Source: Mycteria americana | Lineage: Eukaryota; Chordata; Aves; Ciconiiformes; Ciconiidae | Assembly (NCBI RefSeq): GCF_035582795.1 | Contig: NC_134373.1 | Span: 41,399,173 to 41,463,172 of the forward strand | Direction of reading: 5' to 3' | DNA: 64,000 nt | Shown here: positions 1-13,700 of the stretch, piece by piece | Layout: every line of letters begins with the position of its first letter | Numbering within the stretch: position 1 is the stretch's first letter | Position numbers and translations under genes: made by a program | Notes under the pieces: model-generated | The model's input: only the letters and a program-made list of their open reading frames with translations | Told to the model about the DNA's origin: nothing | Database searches by the model: none

Positions 1-3000
1 GTCTGCTACTACTCAGAATTTGACTGCTATGAAAAATTGTCAGCCAAGGAATAAATGTGCATTATTAATGATAGGTACGTGATGGGATGTGCAAACTCTC
101 TGCCCAGAAAGGGCTGGGAAAGGTTAAATTCCTTTACTGTTAGAAGGAGAAAGTTGCACAATATGCCTTAGCCAAGGCTAAAAGGAAGACCTTCTAACCA
201 TGATATCAAAAACAACAGGTTTGAAAGAAAAGGGTCTAGATCAGGATGTATTTGCGGGTAGGAACGGATTTCCTAAATATTGAGCACCATTGTTTCTAAA
301 CAGTTATTGTTTTAGTAATGGTTCTTTCCATATACATTGTTGTTGGACGCTGCAATCAATGATCAAAGTATTTCTTAATATAAAGTTTTGTTACTGAAAT
401 TAGTCAAATCAGGTACAATTTACCAGGTAATCACATTTTTCATGCGCTATCAATTCTAACATTTTCTGTTGAATAACTCATGAAACTATGTGCATATTTA
501 TTTCAGCACTGTGTGAAGAGGACTGCTGGTATTTGGTTTGAAGAAATCAGGGATGTTAATACATGCGCGAAATAACAGAGCATAGTTCTTTGTAAGCTTT
601 CCCCAAAGGATTTTGCATAATTCAGAACCAGACTGCTCTTCTGTTTTTAAGATATGGAGCAAACCAAAATCACATGTTGCCTCCTGAACCACCTCCTGCA
701 GCTCAGATTCAAAATAGCCTTTCAACAATTACTCCAAATTATGTCACCTACAGACAGTAGTTCATGCAAGCACAGGACACCTGTAAGCATGTGATTAATA
801 CAGCGACATCACTCTCAAAAGTAGGCACATTGACGTATGCAGGTAACAGTCAAAAAGAAAATACACCTGCAGCTGAGACATGCTGTGTAGATTACTTTGT
901 ATTTTGAACTTCTAATGCAAAGACTAAAGCAGTCATTATGATCCTGCTATTGACTTTACCATGTATTCTTTTAAACTGTTTAAAAAGGTAGAGGTGAAAG
1001 TTTGAACAGATCTTTGAGAAACATTAGTTTGACTGGGATACTTTCACTTGAATTTTTAAAGACACATTTTTTAGGAGAAAAATATTAGCAAATAATAAAG
1101 GCTCTGAACATTAACCCTGCAAAAAATTCTGATGAAAATTATGCCCATTAGGATAAGCCTGTGCCAAGACCAACACTGGAGAGTGCTCTCAGGGGAGCAA
1201 TCAGTTGCAAGGGCTGGAACTGTACAAGCTGCCCTTTCATTGCGATGGTGTTCAGATGTGTAGAACATACATGAAAAACACAGATGGATTTATGGAGGTT
1301 GAAGGAATATTATGCTATGCTATTATTTATTATGTTACAATGCTTTCCCCTTTCTTGTAATACTCCTGACCAGTGCTGTTCACTGGAATGAAAGATGAAG
1401 CCATGGCTTCTAACCATTCTTGCTTTCCTTATATTTACATATTTAAAATAATTATTTCTAAATACTACAATAGGTACTATGAAAAATACCTTTATATTTC
1501 TCTCTGTTACCTAACCTCTGTTACCAAAACCTATGAGAGCCTTTTCTTAAATTATAAAGGAAGTCTAGGACAACTGGGAAGAGAATAGGTATGTTCTGAA
1601 TCTGTCAAGCACCAACGGCATCCAGAATTTGTCCCAAATTGACCTTTTCTATCTTAAAAAGCAGTAAGAAGAAAGGAAAGCTGTTTGACCCACAAGATAG
1701 CTGGATCAATATCAGAAAGCATGCTTCATGAGAAAAAGCAATGATAAGAATGTGACGACAGAAGAAAATTCAAGAACGTGGGCCAGAACATGCAGAAATA
1801 CATGCAAAGTTGTACATGAAGTGAATGAGGAGGACCACGAGCCTAAACAGAGCACTGATGAAGGGAAGAAGTCCTCTGGCAAGCAGTGATCATCACACTG
1901 TTAAGGAAAGACAACACTGACAGAGCTCCACTGTTTGAATTCATATTCTGCCTCTGTCTACCCATTCACAGGTGGGCAATACCTATTGTATATACACCAT
2001 GTATATACCAAGTATAACAGTACAGGTCACAATGGCTGGCCTTGTTCACCAAGGGAATAGGGTAAAATTCCATTAAACAAAAATTAAATTTTTATATTGA
2101 AATCAACAAAACCCAGTAATTGTTGTGCCTGACAGTGTGAGCTAACAGTCAGTATGAATTCTTAGTAATTGTCCTATTCTCACTCTTTCGATGCTCTTAG
2201 GCTCCACTACAAATTGTGTGATTATAAAAAATGGCTTCAGAAGTTTTCAGTTGAGGGCTTTTTTACAACAGGAAAACGCCAGCAATCACCATGCTTTTAC
2301 ACAAAGAATTCAGCTGAAGTCAAGATAGATTTCAACTTTGACACAAAAAGCAGAGAAACAGATTAGCTGGCAGCTTTTTAAGCAGTTGGCAGGGAATAAC
2401 TATAAATTCACTTCTCCCACTGGCTTAAAAAGAAATTTACTATACTTATTACTGGAAAGAGACTCATACAGGAGATTGTTGCAATCAGAACATTATATGG
2501 TACAGCAGCATTTGAGTTCAGAGTTTCAGAAATATTTGTACAGAGATTTCGAAGTCATGGGAACACCACCTTATTTTCTAATTATTCCTCTGATACTTAG
2601 GATTGAGTTGTTTCAAAAGATATAAACTTAGTTCCCCACATTTACTCATTTTCTTCAGAAGTCTCACCTTCCTCTTTCTTACTAAAATTTTTTTCACCAA
2701 AGACAAAACATTGTCTGGTACACAGACACAGAAGTGTGATTTTCAGTTTCTCACTGCAAGACATGACGGCAAATTGTTTAATTTTAACTTCACAGATTGT
2801 AAGGTGCGTGAATACAACATCTATACCTCCAATGAAATAAACATGAACAGAAAGACACACTGAACTAATCTGCCTTATACTGCCAAGGTCACGGAGGGCA
2901 CACCAGGTCAATGCATTAAGTCTTGAGTGCTAGTAATAGCTGCTCTTCCTTTAAGATGTCACTTTGCATTTGTTTAGAGAAATCAAGAAAGGAATTAAAT

Positions 3001-3735
3001 ACACTGTAATATAGGTGACTGGCAGAGTATGCAATTTTTAATCAGTGAATTGGTTTACTGAAGCAAACTTTCTGTTAAATTGGCTTTCAACATTAGAGCA
3101 ATATACAATAAATGTACTTTTACCACAGAATGATTCTATTCATAAAGAACTTACCTTATGTAGGACCGTCTTTTTTTTTTTCCTGAATTCAGATGTGTAG
3201 GTGATCCATATTCTGGGCTTCATCTCAGATACAAAGTTATGAGAAAACACGACAACTGCAGTTAAACAGTGAAGGTAAGAGACAGGCTAAGACACACTGT
3301 CACACTAAAATGTCCAGACAAGGCAGCCCAACCCCTTCTGTAATTTTCAAAAGTAGACAATGGGAGTGCTTATGCCTCTTTTTTCTATGAACATTCAATA
3401 TGATTTGGACATCTAAATCTCTCTTGGGCTCCTTTAAATCACAAAATTATCAGAAGGCCTCAAACTATATCTTAATAAGGTAAAGTTTTTTTGGTTTTGT
3501 TCTTTTTTTTTAATCATCATTGTTGTGCAATGTGGCAAAATGTCAGAATTCCCAGCATTTCTTTCAAAGTATTTTCTTCATGGGAATGTACATAAGAGGT
3601 GAAAGAATGGAAAGAACTGTAGTATCTCTGGTCATTGTATAATCTAAAGGCCTCAGTAGTGGACATTTTGACTATAACCAGATGGCTGCAGGCTGCCAAA
3701 CTATTCACATCTTCAGCATGAATAATATTTTAGTA
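1..3735. other. Intergenic, nothing gene-like seen
   Basis: AT-rich sequence without coding structure, CpG island or identifiable repeat apart from T11 at 3171-3181. Open frames are under 100 codons with no family resemblance. Confidence 0.6.
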
Positions 3736-3739
3736 ACTC

Positions 3740-4790
3740 TTGTTTTTCTCAGCAGCAGTACACAGATTAGTCTGTGCCCCCTACTTTTCTCAAGCGTCTA
3801 AAACAAGGCTGCACAGTGGCTTCCAACATTTTATAAGTAACCCTTACAGTCATTACCTACTGCCCTTCATACCTCATCCCCACTTCCAGACCACTGCCTC
3901 TTCACTATTTCAAGCCTTTTGCCCACTTGACTACAAACCTCAGCAAGGACACAATTTTACTAGTAGAAAAGTAGTTAACTAAGTCATCATTTTAGTCTAC
4001 TTGTATGGAAACATAGCACAGCAATGTAAGGCCTCAAAAAAGAGCTGTACAGCCCTAAAACCAGAGAATCTTTTTTATTAACTCAGACCACAGCACGGGC
4101 ATTTTATGACAGTTATAACAGCCTATTAAATAATACTGTAAGATACGAAAAGTTTGTGGTGTCCAACATGCGCAGGCAGACCTACAAAGAAGTCAATGCT
4201 CTAATGTCCTTATGCCCTGTCCCTTCTGGTGTGCACTGCAGCCCTGGGTTACGCACTATCAACAGTTCTGCAGTGTTTCACAACTACCCGACTCTCTGCC
4301 TGAGAGCTGCTGCCTAACCAGAGCCATAACTCCTCCACTATCTGCTCTTCCCTCCCACGCTCCAAGCCATGCAGAAACATCAACTGCTGTTCCTGTCCAA
4401 CAAACACGCAGCACTCGCCTTTGGTTTTGGGCATGATTAGTTGGTTCTGCACTGCAGGTGATCGCTGCTGCCTTCTTGTTATGCCTGCACTCCAGGCCTC
4501 TCCATTGCACCCAAATTCCTGCTTCCCACACCCCCACTGCCCCGTGCACCCCTCCATCCAGCCCCACACCTCTCCACCACCTCTTCTATAAGCCCTATGG
4601 CTCCTTGAGAACCTTTGGGTCCGCGTCCTCATCTCTCTCTGGCTCTCCTGCTCTGAGATCCCTCTCCTGCTTCCCCACTCTCCATTTCCCGTATTTTTCA
4701 AACTCTTTCCATGTTTCCAGAATCTACACCGGCCAGAACTTGCCTGCGAGTTTGGTCACTTTTGGAGTGAAATTATATTCTTAAACCTAA
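3740..4790. other. Pyrimidine- and C-rich patch in AT-rich intergenic DNA
   Basis: On the + strand this stretch is unusually rich in C and T, most strongly at 4200-4700. The asymmetry opens frames on both strands, including 150 codons on the minus strand (4249-4701) with Arg/Gln/Gly/Trp-rich, domain-free content. CpG is not enriched, so it is not a promoter island. I cannot name it. Confidence 0.4.
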
Positions 4791-7700
4791 CTGTTTGCGA
4801 GGTCACATCACTTCAGTTCATAATATCCTGGCTAGTAGAACTATTCACTGTAGAAGACAAATTCTGTATTTGTCTTAATTATCAAATACTACATCCATGT
4901 TGTAGAAGCCAGCACAAGTCACAGCCTTCAGTGGAGGGCTGTAAATCATCCCGCTTCAACAACTAGTTGAGAGGCACTGAATTATTTTTCTGATTGCCTG
5001 CATGTCTCCCACAGAAAATACTGGGGAGAAAAGGTGATTAGCATTCCAGTTAATAGAGCCCAAAGCTATTAATAATAAATCCATTAGAACTTTTAATTAA
5101 AACCTCGAAACTAGTCAGACAAAATCCACCCCATATAATAAAATAAATCTATAATATCAGTAATAATTAGCAATGTATCCTGTAGGATTAAAAATAATTG
5201 AAATAATTACATTTTGAAGTATTTTTAAATAGGTAATAGACTGCTTCAAAGAAGCTAATAAAATTATATTCAGAACCTGTAGGCTACTGTCCTGGCAGGA
5301 TATACTTTGAGTATAGCCTAACATAATGCATTTACAAGTAATTAAGAAGTATCAGGCACTGGATAATTATTTTAAATGGTCTTGCCTTCCTTCTTGAAGA
5401 TAACAAAGATTTGGGGCCCCTTTTAGCAAAATCTTGTAACAGTCAAACTTAGTGTGTTACCCACTGTTCACAACATCCAACAAGCAAACAGGTATCAATG
5501 TATTCCAAGACAGCTAACAACCATGATTATGGGGGTATACAACAGCGTACGCAAGTATGAAGCCCAAAATTCTTATGTAGGCACCAAAATAAATAGCCAG
5601 TTGTCAGGGGTGATGGGAACCGGCTTTACTGGCAATGAGCAAAATTGCTAATAATCTGGAGGTTTTTTTCTGGGGCAGCTTACATGAAAAAGGGCAGTGA
5701 GTAAAGAAGAGCAAAGCAGTTGAGAAGCCAGCGCAGACCAAACAGGAAAAACTATGTGTGACACTATAAAGCTAAGGGAAACTTAGAGTGGACATAAGTA
5801 GAGCGAAAAAACCAACCAAAAAAATGCTATTCGAATTGCATTATATAAAGACTCAATGGACTTGGTCAAAATCTGACCAAAGAAGGCATCCTCCAAAGGA
5901 AAACTACTCTGCAGTATAAATTCATTAGTTGATTGGGCGTTTAAGTGATCTTACTTGTCAGAGGTTTTCTGCTTATAGGCACTACAGAATTTTTGCAGAG
6001 AATATGCAAAAGCACGAAGAACATGGGAGAAAGGGAAAGAGAATTATACAATTTCCAAGAGGCCTGACAAGTTTAGGCATACAGCTTAAGATTTAAAAAA
6101 GCAGTTCTGCTATACATAATTGGCTCTTACCCAACAATTTAGCTAAGTAAGATTTATGTAAACTCCTGTTTCTCAAGACAGATATCTAAACTGTACTCCA
6201 CCCATACTGAATCTGCCAAACTTTTTTGTTCATAAACAACCCCATTTAGAGATGTATGTTGCTTAGGGAAAGCGAAAAGGAAAGCTCCATGCTAAATATC
6301 TCCCAATAGGAAACATCTTCCTGGAAAATTCATCAGATGCAGAGGAGTTTAAGTAGCTTACCAAAATTAAAAATGTGTATGAAGAACAGACCAGCATTAC
6401 ATGGACAAACTGAGTTCCCATACTATAGGCCTAGATGAAATTATCACACTTACAAAACAACCTCTTTGTGTAGCACGAAACCTCAAAACCCAGAAGAAAT
6501 GCATTTCTTTGCCCAAAATAAAGACTTGTTTCAAAATTAAATTTGTTTTTAAGAGGTCTAGAGCTATTAATTTCCAAATTTCAATTAAAAATTACAGAAT
6601 AACATAACAGCACTGACAAAGCAAGCCAAACAAAAGCTGTGGTAGATTAAATTTCATGCACCTATACATTGAAGACTCAAAATCTAAATTTCCCTGTACA
6701 CAAAACCGATGGAACACTTCTGGTTATTCCTCTTTAAACTGTAAGATGAATTTTCAACCTTTGTTGCTACATCTCTCAGGTAATATTATCAATACCTCCT
6801 TCAGAGAAGAGACAACTAATGCATGGTTTTGGGGTTGGGGTTTTTTAAATTATTAGCTTAGCTCTTAAACCATGACATAAACAGTAAATATCTTGAAAGG
6901 TTATGAATGAAAATATGGGAGAACGAATTAGAAGCAGAAAGCATTTTATAAAAGAAGGTGATTCAGAAGGCAAGAGCAGAAAAAGCAAATAACTGAAGCA
7001 TCAAATTCAGTATCGTATCTTATTATGCATAATAAGAGACATTTCCATGTTAGATGGTAAAGTATCTAATCACATAGCCAAGAAGTTTTCCTTTAAACAT
7101 CTACTATTCCACAGCTATTAAGTCCAGAGTACAGTTCTGGAGTCTACAGTTCCCTCCCTCTCAAGTAATGAGGGTGGTGGTTCAAGATAAAAGATGCACA
7201 AGAATTCTGATGTCTACAGATCGCCAAAAACTCCACTGAGTTATAGTTTTCCAAACAGAACTGTATCTTCCTCTTGCTCCCTTCCCTCCTAGGTCAGCTT
7301 CCAGAGTATGAGATACACTGGCAAAGCCCTCCCTCACATATGTGCTAGAGAGGCCATAGACGATATTCAATAAAACTTAATGCTGCATCAGTTGATTTTG
7401 AAATAAAAATTCTATTGGGTGCTAAGGGATCCACAGAAACAAGGAGGACCTATTACTTGAAGTTCAACCAAGGTCTTGTGCAAAAAGCTATCCATGGGAT
7501 CGCAGAGAGAGGGGCGAAAGAAAAGTCAGCAGTTGCAATGAAGTGGTTTCTGTGGTTTTAAATACATACTGATGACATAAAGCATAGTTTCATGGATTTG
7601 CCTGCACTGCCATATTACAGACTGTAAGCACAAGCACTGTACCTTGTTTGTCCACATTGCTTAATTCTCCTCTAGATCTGCTTTTGAAGAGATCCAACTA

Positions 7701-10700
7701 GATTTCTCCAAGACAAACCTAGGCCACAACTCTGGGCATAGTTCTCTTCAGCAACTGTTGTAAGAGCCAGCGAGGAAAACACTACATCAGCACTGGCTCC
7801 CTGCACTCCAAACGGTCTACCTGCACACACCTTGAAGTTTTTGTGTCCTCAATCTCCCCTAAATGTCTTGATACTGCAAACAGAAAATGTAACTTCGGTG
7901 GCATGTAATTAAAGCACCATTCTGGTGTACTGCAGCAAAGACTGCATGTTTTCAGACTGAACTGAACCCTGCCCCCTCCTCAAAACTGTATTGTAGGTGT
8001 ACAGAGCTGCCACATGCTGCTCAGAGAGGGATGTGATGGGATGGATGTGACCAATCTGTTTTAGAGGTCGGCATCCAAAGTCTGCACCGTTTGGATTTGG
8101 GGCCAGCAACTGCTGCCAAACTTTCTCTAATTCAACAGTATAGGTGTGCCCAATCAGTCCACTCTCAAGTCATGTTTGTTATTCCCTTTGAAGCCCTTTC
8201 AATTCACTGAAGATTGCTCTCAAAACCTGAACAGGAAACAGGACCAAGAGAAGAACCAGAACTTTGTTTTGTCTGGCAGCTGTATAACAGAGGTGTGACT
8301 TCTGAGATACTTTTATGAACTGCATTTCTGTAACTCAGAGCTACATTGCTGAGTGTAGTTAAGCATTCTCATATGTTCATCAAAATAGCTACATTCACTT
8401 TCTCATTTAGATTATACATAACCAGAACATTAGGTGAGATTGTCAGACGTTATGGACTAACGTGCTGACAACATGTCAGAAATGCACAGCCATTATTCTT
8501 CTCATCAGAAGTACATAATGCTGTCATTTAGCTAACCGAGCATCTGAAAGACATAAGCACCTGGCTCCTACTTACCTGTTTAAGACACTAGTAGAGACAG
8601 AAAGCAATTTGATAAATGGGCACTTGCCTGTTCCTGTTACTGAAGACATTTGTCCCTAAGCAGTGAGCAGACTTGGAAACTTCCTTGATATTGTCTTTGC
8701 TTGATATCAAATCATCAAATATGCCAAGAATTAAAATTTTCCAGTGATGAACAGAAAGTCTCAGAGACATGTATCATCTTTGCTAACTCTAACTAAAATG
8801 CAACAATCCTTCTCTACCCCGGAATGGAAATGAATGCCATGTAAGAGCCCTCCAATGCCACACAGTTAAACACCTCCAATTTCAACTGCATTAGAGAAAT
8901 CCCATCCTACTGGTGCTTTCTGGATATCCATCCAATACCAAGTTCATAGTCTGCACGTCCTTATAAAGTCCACAAGTACATACACATAGAGACTGAAAAG
9001 AAATACACAGTGCTAATAAATAGAATGCAAACATGCAGTAATTAAAGCAAATGTAATGAACTGTTATGTCTAGACTATTCCTCAAAGACTGGCAATAGGC
9101 TGGATTTTTAGCTCTTTTATTATGTGTCCTAGAATAAAAAGTAACCGACATGAAAATGAGCACTAAGAAAAAAAATCCCTTAGAAGATGTTGCAGTTTTA
9201 AAGAAGAATGATAAAAACATTTTAAAAAGGAATCAGAGGAAGGCAAACTGACAGAACAGGATGAAAAAAACCTTCAGCTTAGAAAATTTACAAAAAGTCA
9301 AAAGCAGAGAAAATGATCTGAAATGCTTTTGCATTAGAAAAAAAATTAAATAAAAACCATTTAGCAAGGTAACAGTGAATAGCAGCTCTATGAGTTAGCA
9401 ATTGAGCTTGGCAGTAAAAATAAAAGCTGAATTGATACACACTTGCATACGCTGAGACTCCAGCTGAGGTTTTTCATTACCAGAAAGATTTAAACTAATG
9501 ACAGGAGATTAATGGAAGAATAATAAAAATTGTAAGTGAACAGAGACAAATGAAAACTTATTAGAACTTTGAAAAAAACCCTCAGATATAGACACCATAG
9601 TTTAACACAATTATGAATAAACTGGGGGGAAGCGAGTACTGCCTACACATTTTTAAATGGTATAAATATTAGTGCTGAAACTGCTGTATTTAACTCAATC
9701 GTAGTTTTGCCATTGTCTTTATGGGGGCAATGAGTAGACTTAGAAGTAGGAAGGGAGAAATATAAGATACAATCAGAAACTAGCTTCAAGTTAGACTTGT
9801 TAAATTTGTTGAAAGTAGGGTCTTTTGAACTGTGAAAGCTACGTAAGAGAAATGATGGAAGCTTCAGCATATGTGGTACTTAACATAGCCTGAAAAACAG
9901 CCTGGAAAACACATAGCAGGTATAGTCCTATACTGTCAACTGAATTAGATGTTCTCAGCAAATTTCTGTGGCTTGCAAATTCACCAGTACTGTTGCAATA
10001 ATTTAAAGAGTCAATAGAGAGACTGTCCAGAGACAAAGAAAGTTTGTATCCAGCAGCACTAATTCTAATAATAATCATAGTCCCATAATAGGCTCTGTGC
10101 TTGTGTCAGTCCCCATTCTATATTCCTCTGACTCTGAGTCACCATCAGATTCTGTTTCTATATCCTCCTGCTTAACTCGGATGTAGATTGAGCTGGTATT
10201 AGACAGCAACACATGGTACAACCTGATGGAAACTCTTAAATGCTTGTTAGTTCTGCAACAGACTTCTATAAGACCTTAGTCTTTTATTAGGACATGTCTA
10301 CACATCACAAAAAGCATGGTGCATAGGCCTTCAAGTTAATATTGACCAAACTACTGTCACAGCTTGACTTTGGGCCCCTAAAGCAACACAACTGCATCCT
10401 CAGAGGGCTGTGTTCAAGTTAACACGCTCTACAAGAAGCTCTTGCTACAAAGGCATGAAGACATAGCTAACTTGCTTCCAACACTGGAGCTAATTCAAGT
10501 GGGACTGAAGTCCTCATCCTACCCTACTCTTCAGAACAGATGTGCTCTAATGACTCTTTTTCAACAGAGAAACAAAATTAGAATCTGAGATATCTATGAT
10601 GATGTTTGGTATCACTGCGCTTTCACCCTAAAGTCAGCGACAAGAAAACTGGTACAATAGCCGCCCATAAGCTCTGTGCAAACAATTTACAAGTCTCCCC

Positions 10701-13700
10701 CTCCCACCCAAAAGAGGATGTGTCAGTGTGAGTAGAAGGGAAACAAGCTATCTGCAGAAGCAAACGAGGAAAGTGGGAGGTTTTAAGAAGTCTAATGCAC
10801 GTAACGGAACACAGAACAAAAGCTGTAACAAGTACATTTACAAACATACACAGAGCTAAATTCACAAGAAGTTAAACCCTGCAGAGCTATGTTATTATTT
10901 TTATAGGTAAAGGATGCCAATGTCCTTTCTAAGATGCACAACAATTTATGTTTCAAGTCACTACTGTCATTGGATCAAGTCTGGACATTTCAAGGACTAC
11001 AGAAAAACAGACAGTAATTAAGCTCAATGCGGGATTTTTATACTTAAAGTAGAATTACATGTACTTACATCACCTCTTCACCTGAACCGGGCTCATATTT
11101 ACAATCATGGTGTGAAAGACAGCCTGCCATCTGTGATTTTTATTGAAAGAAAATACCAAGCCATAAGAAGCAGCTAATACTAACTGCAGCAGCTGTGCAC
11201 TGTCTCCAAAGAGAATTATGGGACATGCATTGAATGCATGGCATTGCTTTGTAAGGATTTGATTAGATACAGTTTGGTAAGAAAAAATGTTATCCATCAA
11301 ATAAACAGTCTGCTATTTTAGAAGTTAACTTCTGTATGCACAGCCTAAGACATTTTCTTTCCTATATTTCAAATGTAGGGTAATTCCAAAAACTACTTCA
11401 CTAGTTATAGAAGCAATTAATTCCTTCTATAGAATAGGGAGTGAAGCTAATTACAGATAAAAAGTATCTACAAAATGAATTAAAATTCACAAGAAAACAT
11501 TACTAAAGGCAGTTGACCATTTATTTTTAATGCTTTTAGGAGCATCTACTCTTGAAATGAAGAGCATAACAGCATCTAGCAAAAATTTCTCTTTTGCAGA
11601 ATATAATTTTTAAAAGGGAAATATGCGGTGTAACCGCATTTAAGATGTTATCCTACAAGTTCTCAAGCTACTGCTGACACATATGGTACAAATTCTGCTG
11701 TCTTTGAAGTCATAAGCTGACTATAACACAGTGGAAGTATACCAAGGATTTAATTACATTTTAGCTCTATCTACATAAAATACTAGAAAATACTGGTTAC
11801 TTCTGGCTTCTGTTAATTATTTATATCTTTTTAAGGTGTTTTAAGAGAAAATAAATCAATAATTGTGCCACTGGAATAAAATTCTCATCTACTATAAGCA
11901 CTACACTTAACCTCTACACAACTATTGCAACTGTGTATTAGGAAAAATTCTTACACCCCTTACGATGTAGTTGAAAACTCAGCCCCATTTATTTAAGAGC
12001 TGTCAGTGACACAATCTACACATTCTGACTTCCCATAATCTACAAAACCTTTTTGATATAATATTTCATGCACCTGTAAAACTTAATGAACACAAAATAA
12101 TGTACATACATTTTCATTGCTTTCACTGAGTTCTACCATCCTCAATTTTTTCTGTCAATGAAGTGAGAAGATTATTCTGTGAGATGGATTCTGCAAGTTT
12201 TTGAGAATGTCCCATTATAACGGACATATCACAACTTGTACGAATCAAGGATGCAGAGCTTTGTAGTTTTGTTTAATCACTATATAGAAGGGAAGAATAA
12301 TAGTCATTCTCATTTACATATGCAACCATAATTTTTTGGTACGTGAGAATGCATGATGCTCAGAAATTATCTTGAATGATAATTTTTGTTCATGTGACAC
12401 TTTTCTAAAATGTAAGAATAAACAAATGTGAGAAAACAACATGCAATAAACAAGTGGCCGTTCTTTTATTACAAAGATTTTATACATCAGTGGCTTGAAA
12501 TAATATGGATGCTATTTCCATCCACTTAAAAATAACTCATAGTGCAGGATTTTCTTGTTACTATTGGGGGTGGGAGCAAAAATAGCTTTCCAAAAGAATA
12601 TTTGGCATAGGAACAGTGTGCTATATTTTTTTAAATAAAAGATCTCATGACACCCAGGCATTTGCAACTCAAGAACATAAAAAATCAGCTGGAACTCTCT
12701 CACCAGTGAACATAACAAAATAAACTTTATATTCCCCAAAATTCTTGATATGCAAAGCAGCACATTATAATGATGTAGGATTATAAATATTAAACATACT
12801 GCAACAAGTTGATTTATAGTAGCAAATAAAAACATACTATCAGGCAATTAACATACTATTAAGTGTAGTGTTTACTACCATGAGGCATCCATCAGCGTAA
12901 ATAAACTTATTCCATTAGCTCTTCATTGGGGCCTGCCAGGATACTTCGACTTCAAGCTCTCTTAACTGAAAGATATTGTTTAGACCCTCAGCTGGTGCAA
13001 AACAGAAGAACTCACCCACAGTATTTCTTTATAGCAAACTCATAGCACTAGAAGGAAAACAAACTGTACTGGCATGAGTTTGTTACTTGATGATCAATCC
13101 TGAGTGAAATGCTTTCTGCCACACTTCATTCTTATCCCAGTACTGGATTCTTCCCAAGTATGTGAGCAAATCACTGTTGAACCCTGTGATACACCATAAA
13201 GCTAAAAACGTTGTCTTAGGTTATCAAAATGACTCAAACTAGCACAGTGAAGCACAGTAAACAGCTGGTCACATGGTTACACACAGCAACCCAGGAGGTC
13301 ATTCTGTAAGGACAGCGTGAGCTTAAAAAAGATCTAGAAAGAAATAGGAAACTGAACCAATAACCAAAATGCTACTATGATCTCATCCTTCATTTTAAGA
13401 GATACTGTAGTAGCAGTAAAGAGAATATTAGGACTATTTTGGCTTCAGCTATGCACAGATGATTGGTTAGCTGTCTACAGGGAAATACTGTTCTTTAAAA
13501 ATGGCCACACGGCTTTTGAAGTGAAACTGTATCATGGTAAGCAAATAACAGCACTCATTCAGGACCCCAGTTTCAGACAGTTGACATGATCATCTACCAA
13601 TGATCTTACCTGGAACTCATTGCGATGAAAACACAAAAAGATTTCAAACAATGTAAAAAAGCAGCTATGCTCATAGTTCCTCAGTCTCCCCCATACACAC

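Noticed and set aside
10623-10865. Hydrophobic minus-strand frame that could suggest a membrane peptide
   Set aside because: T-rich antisense codons make hydrophobic peptides by chance. No signal of selection or transcription context.
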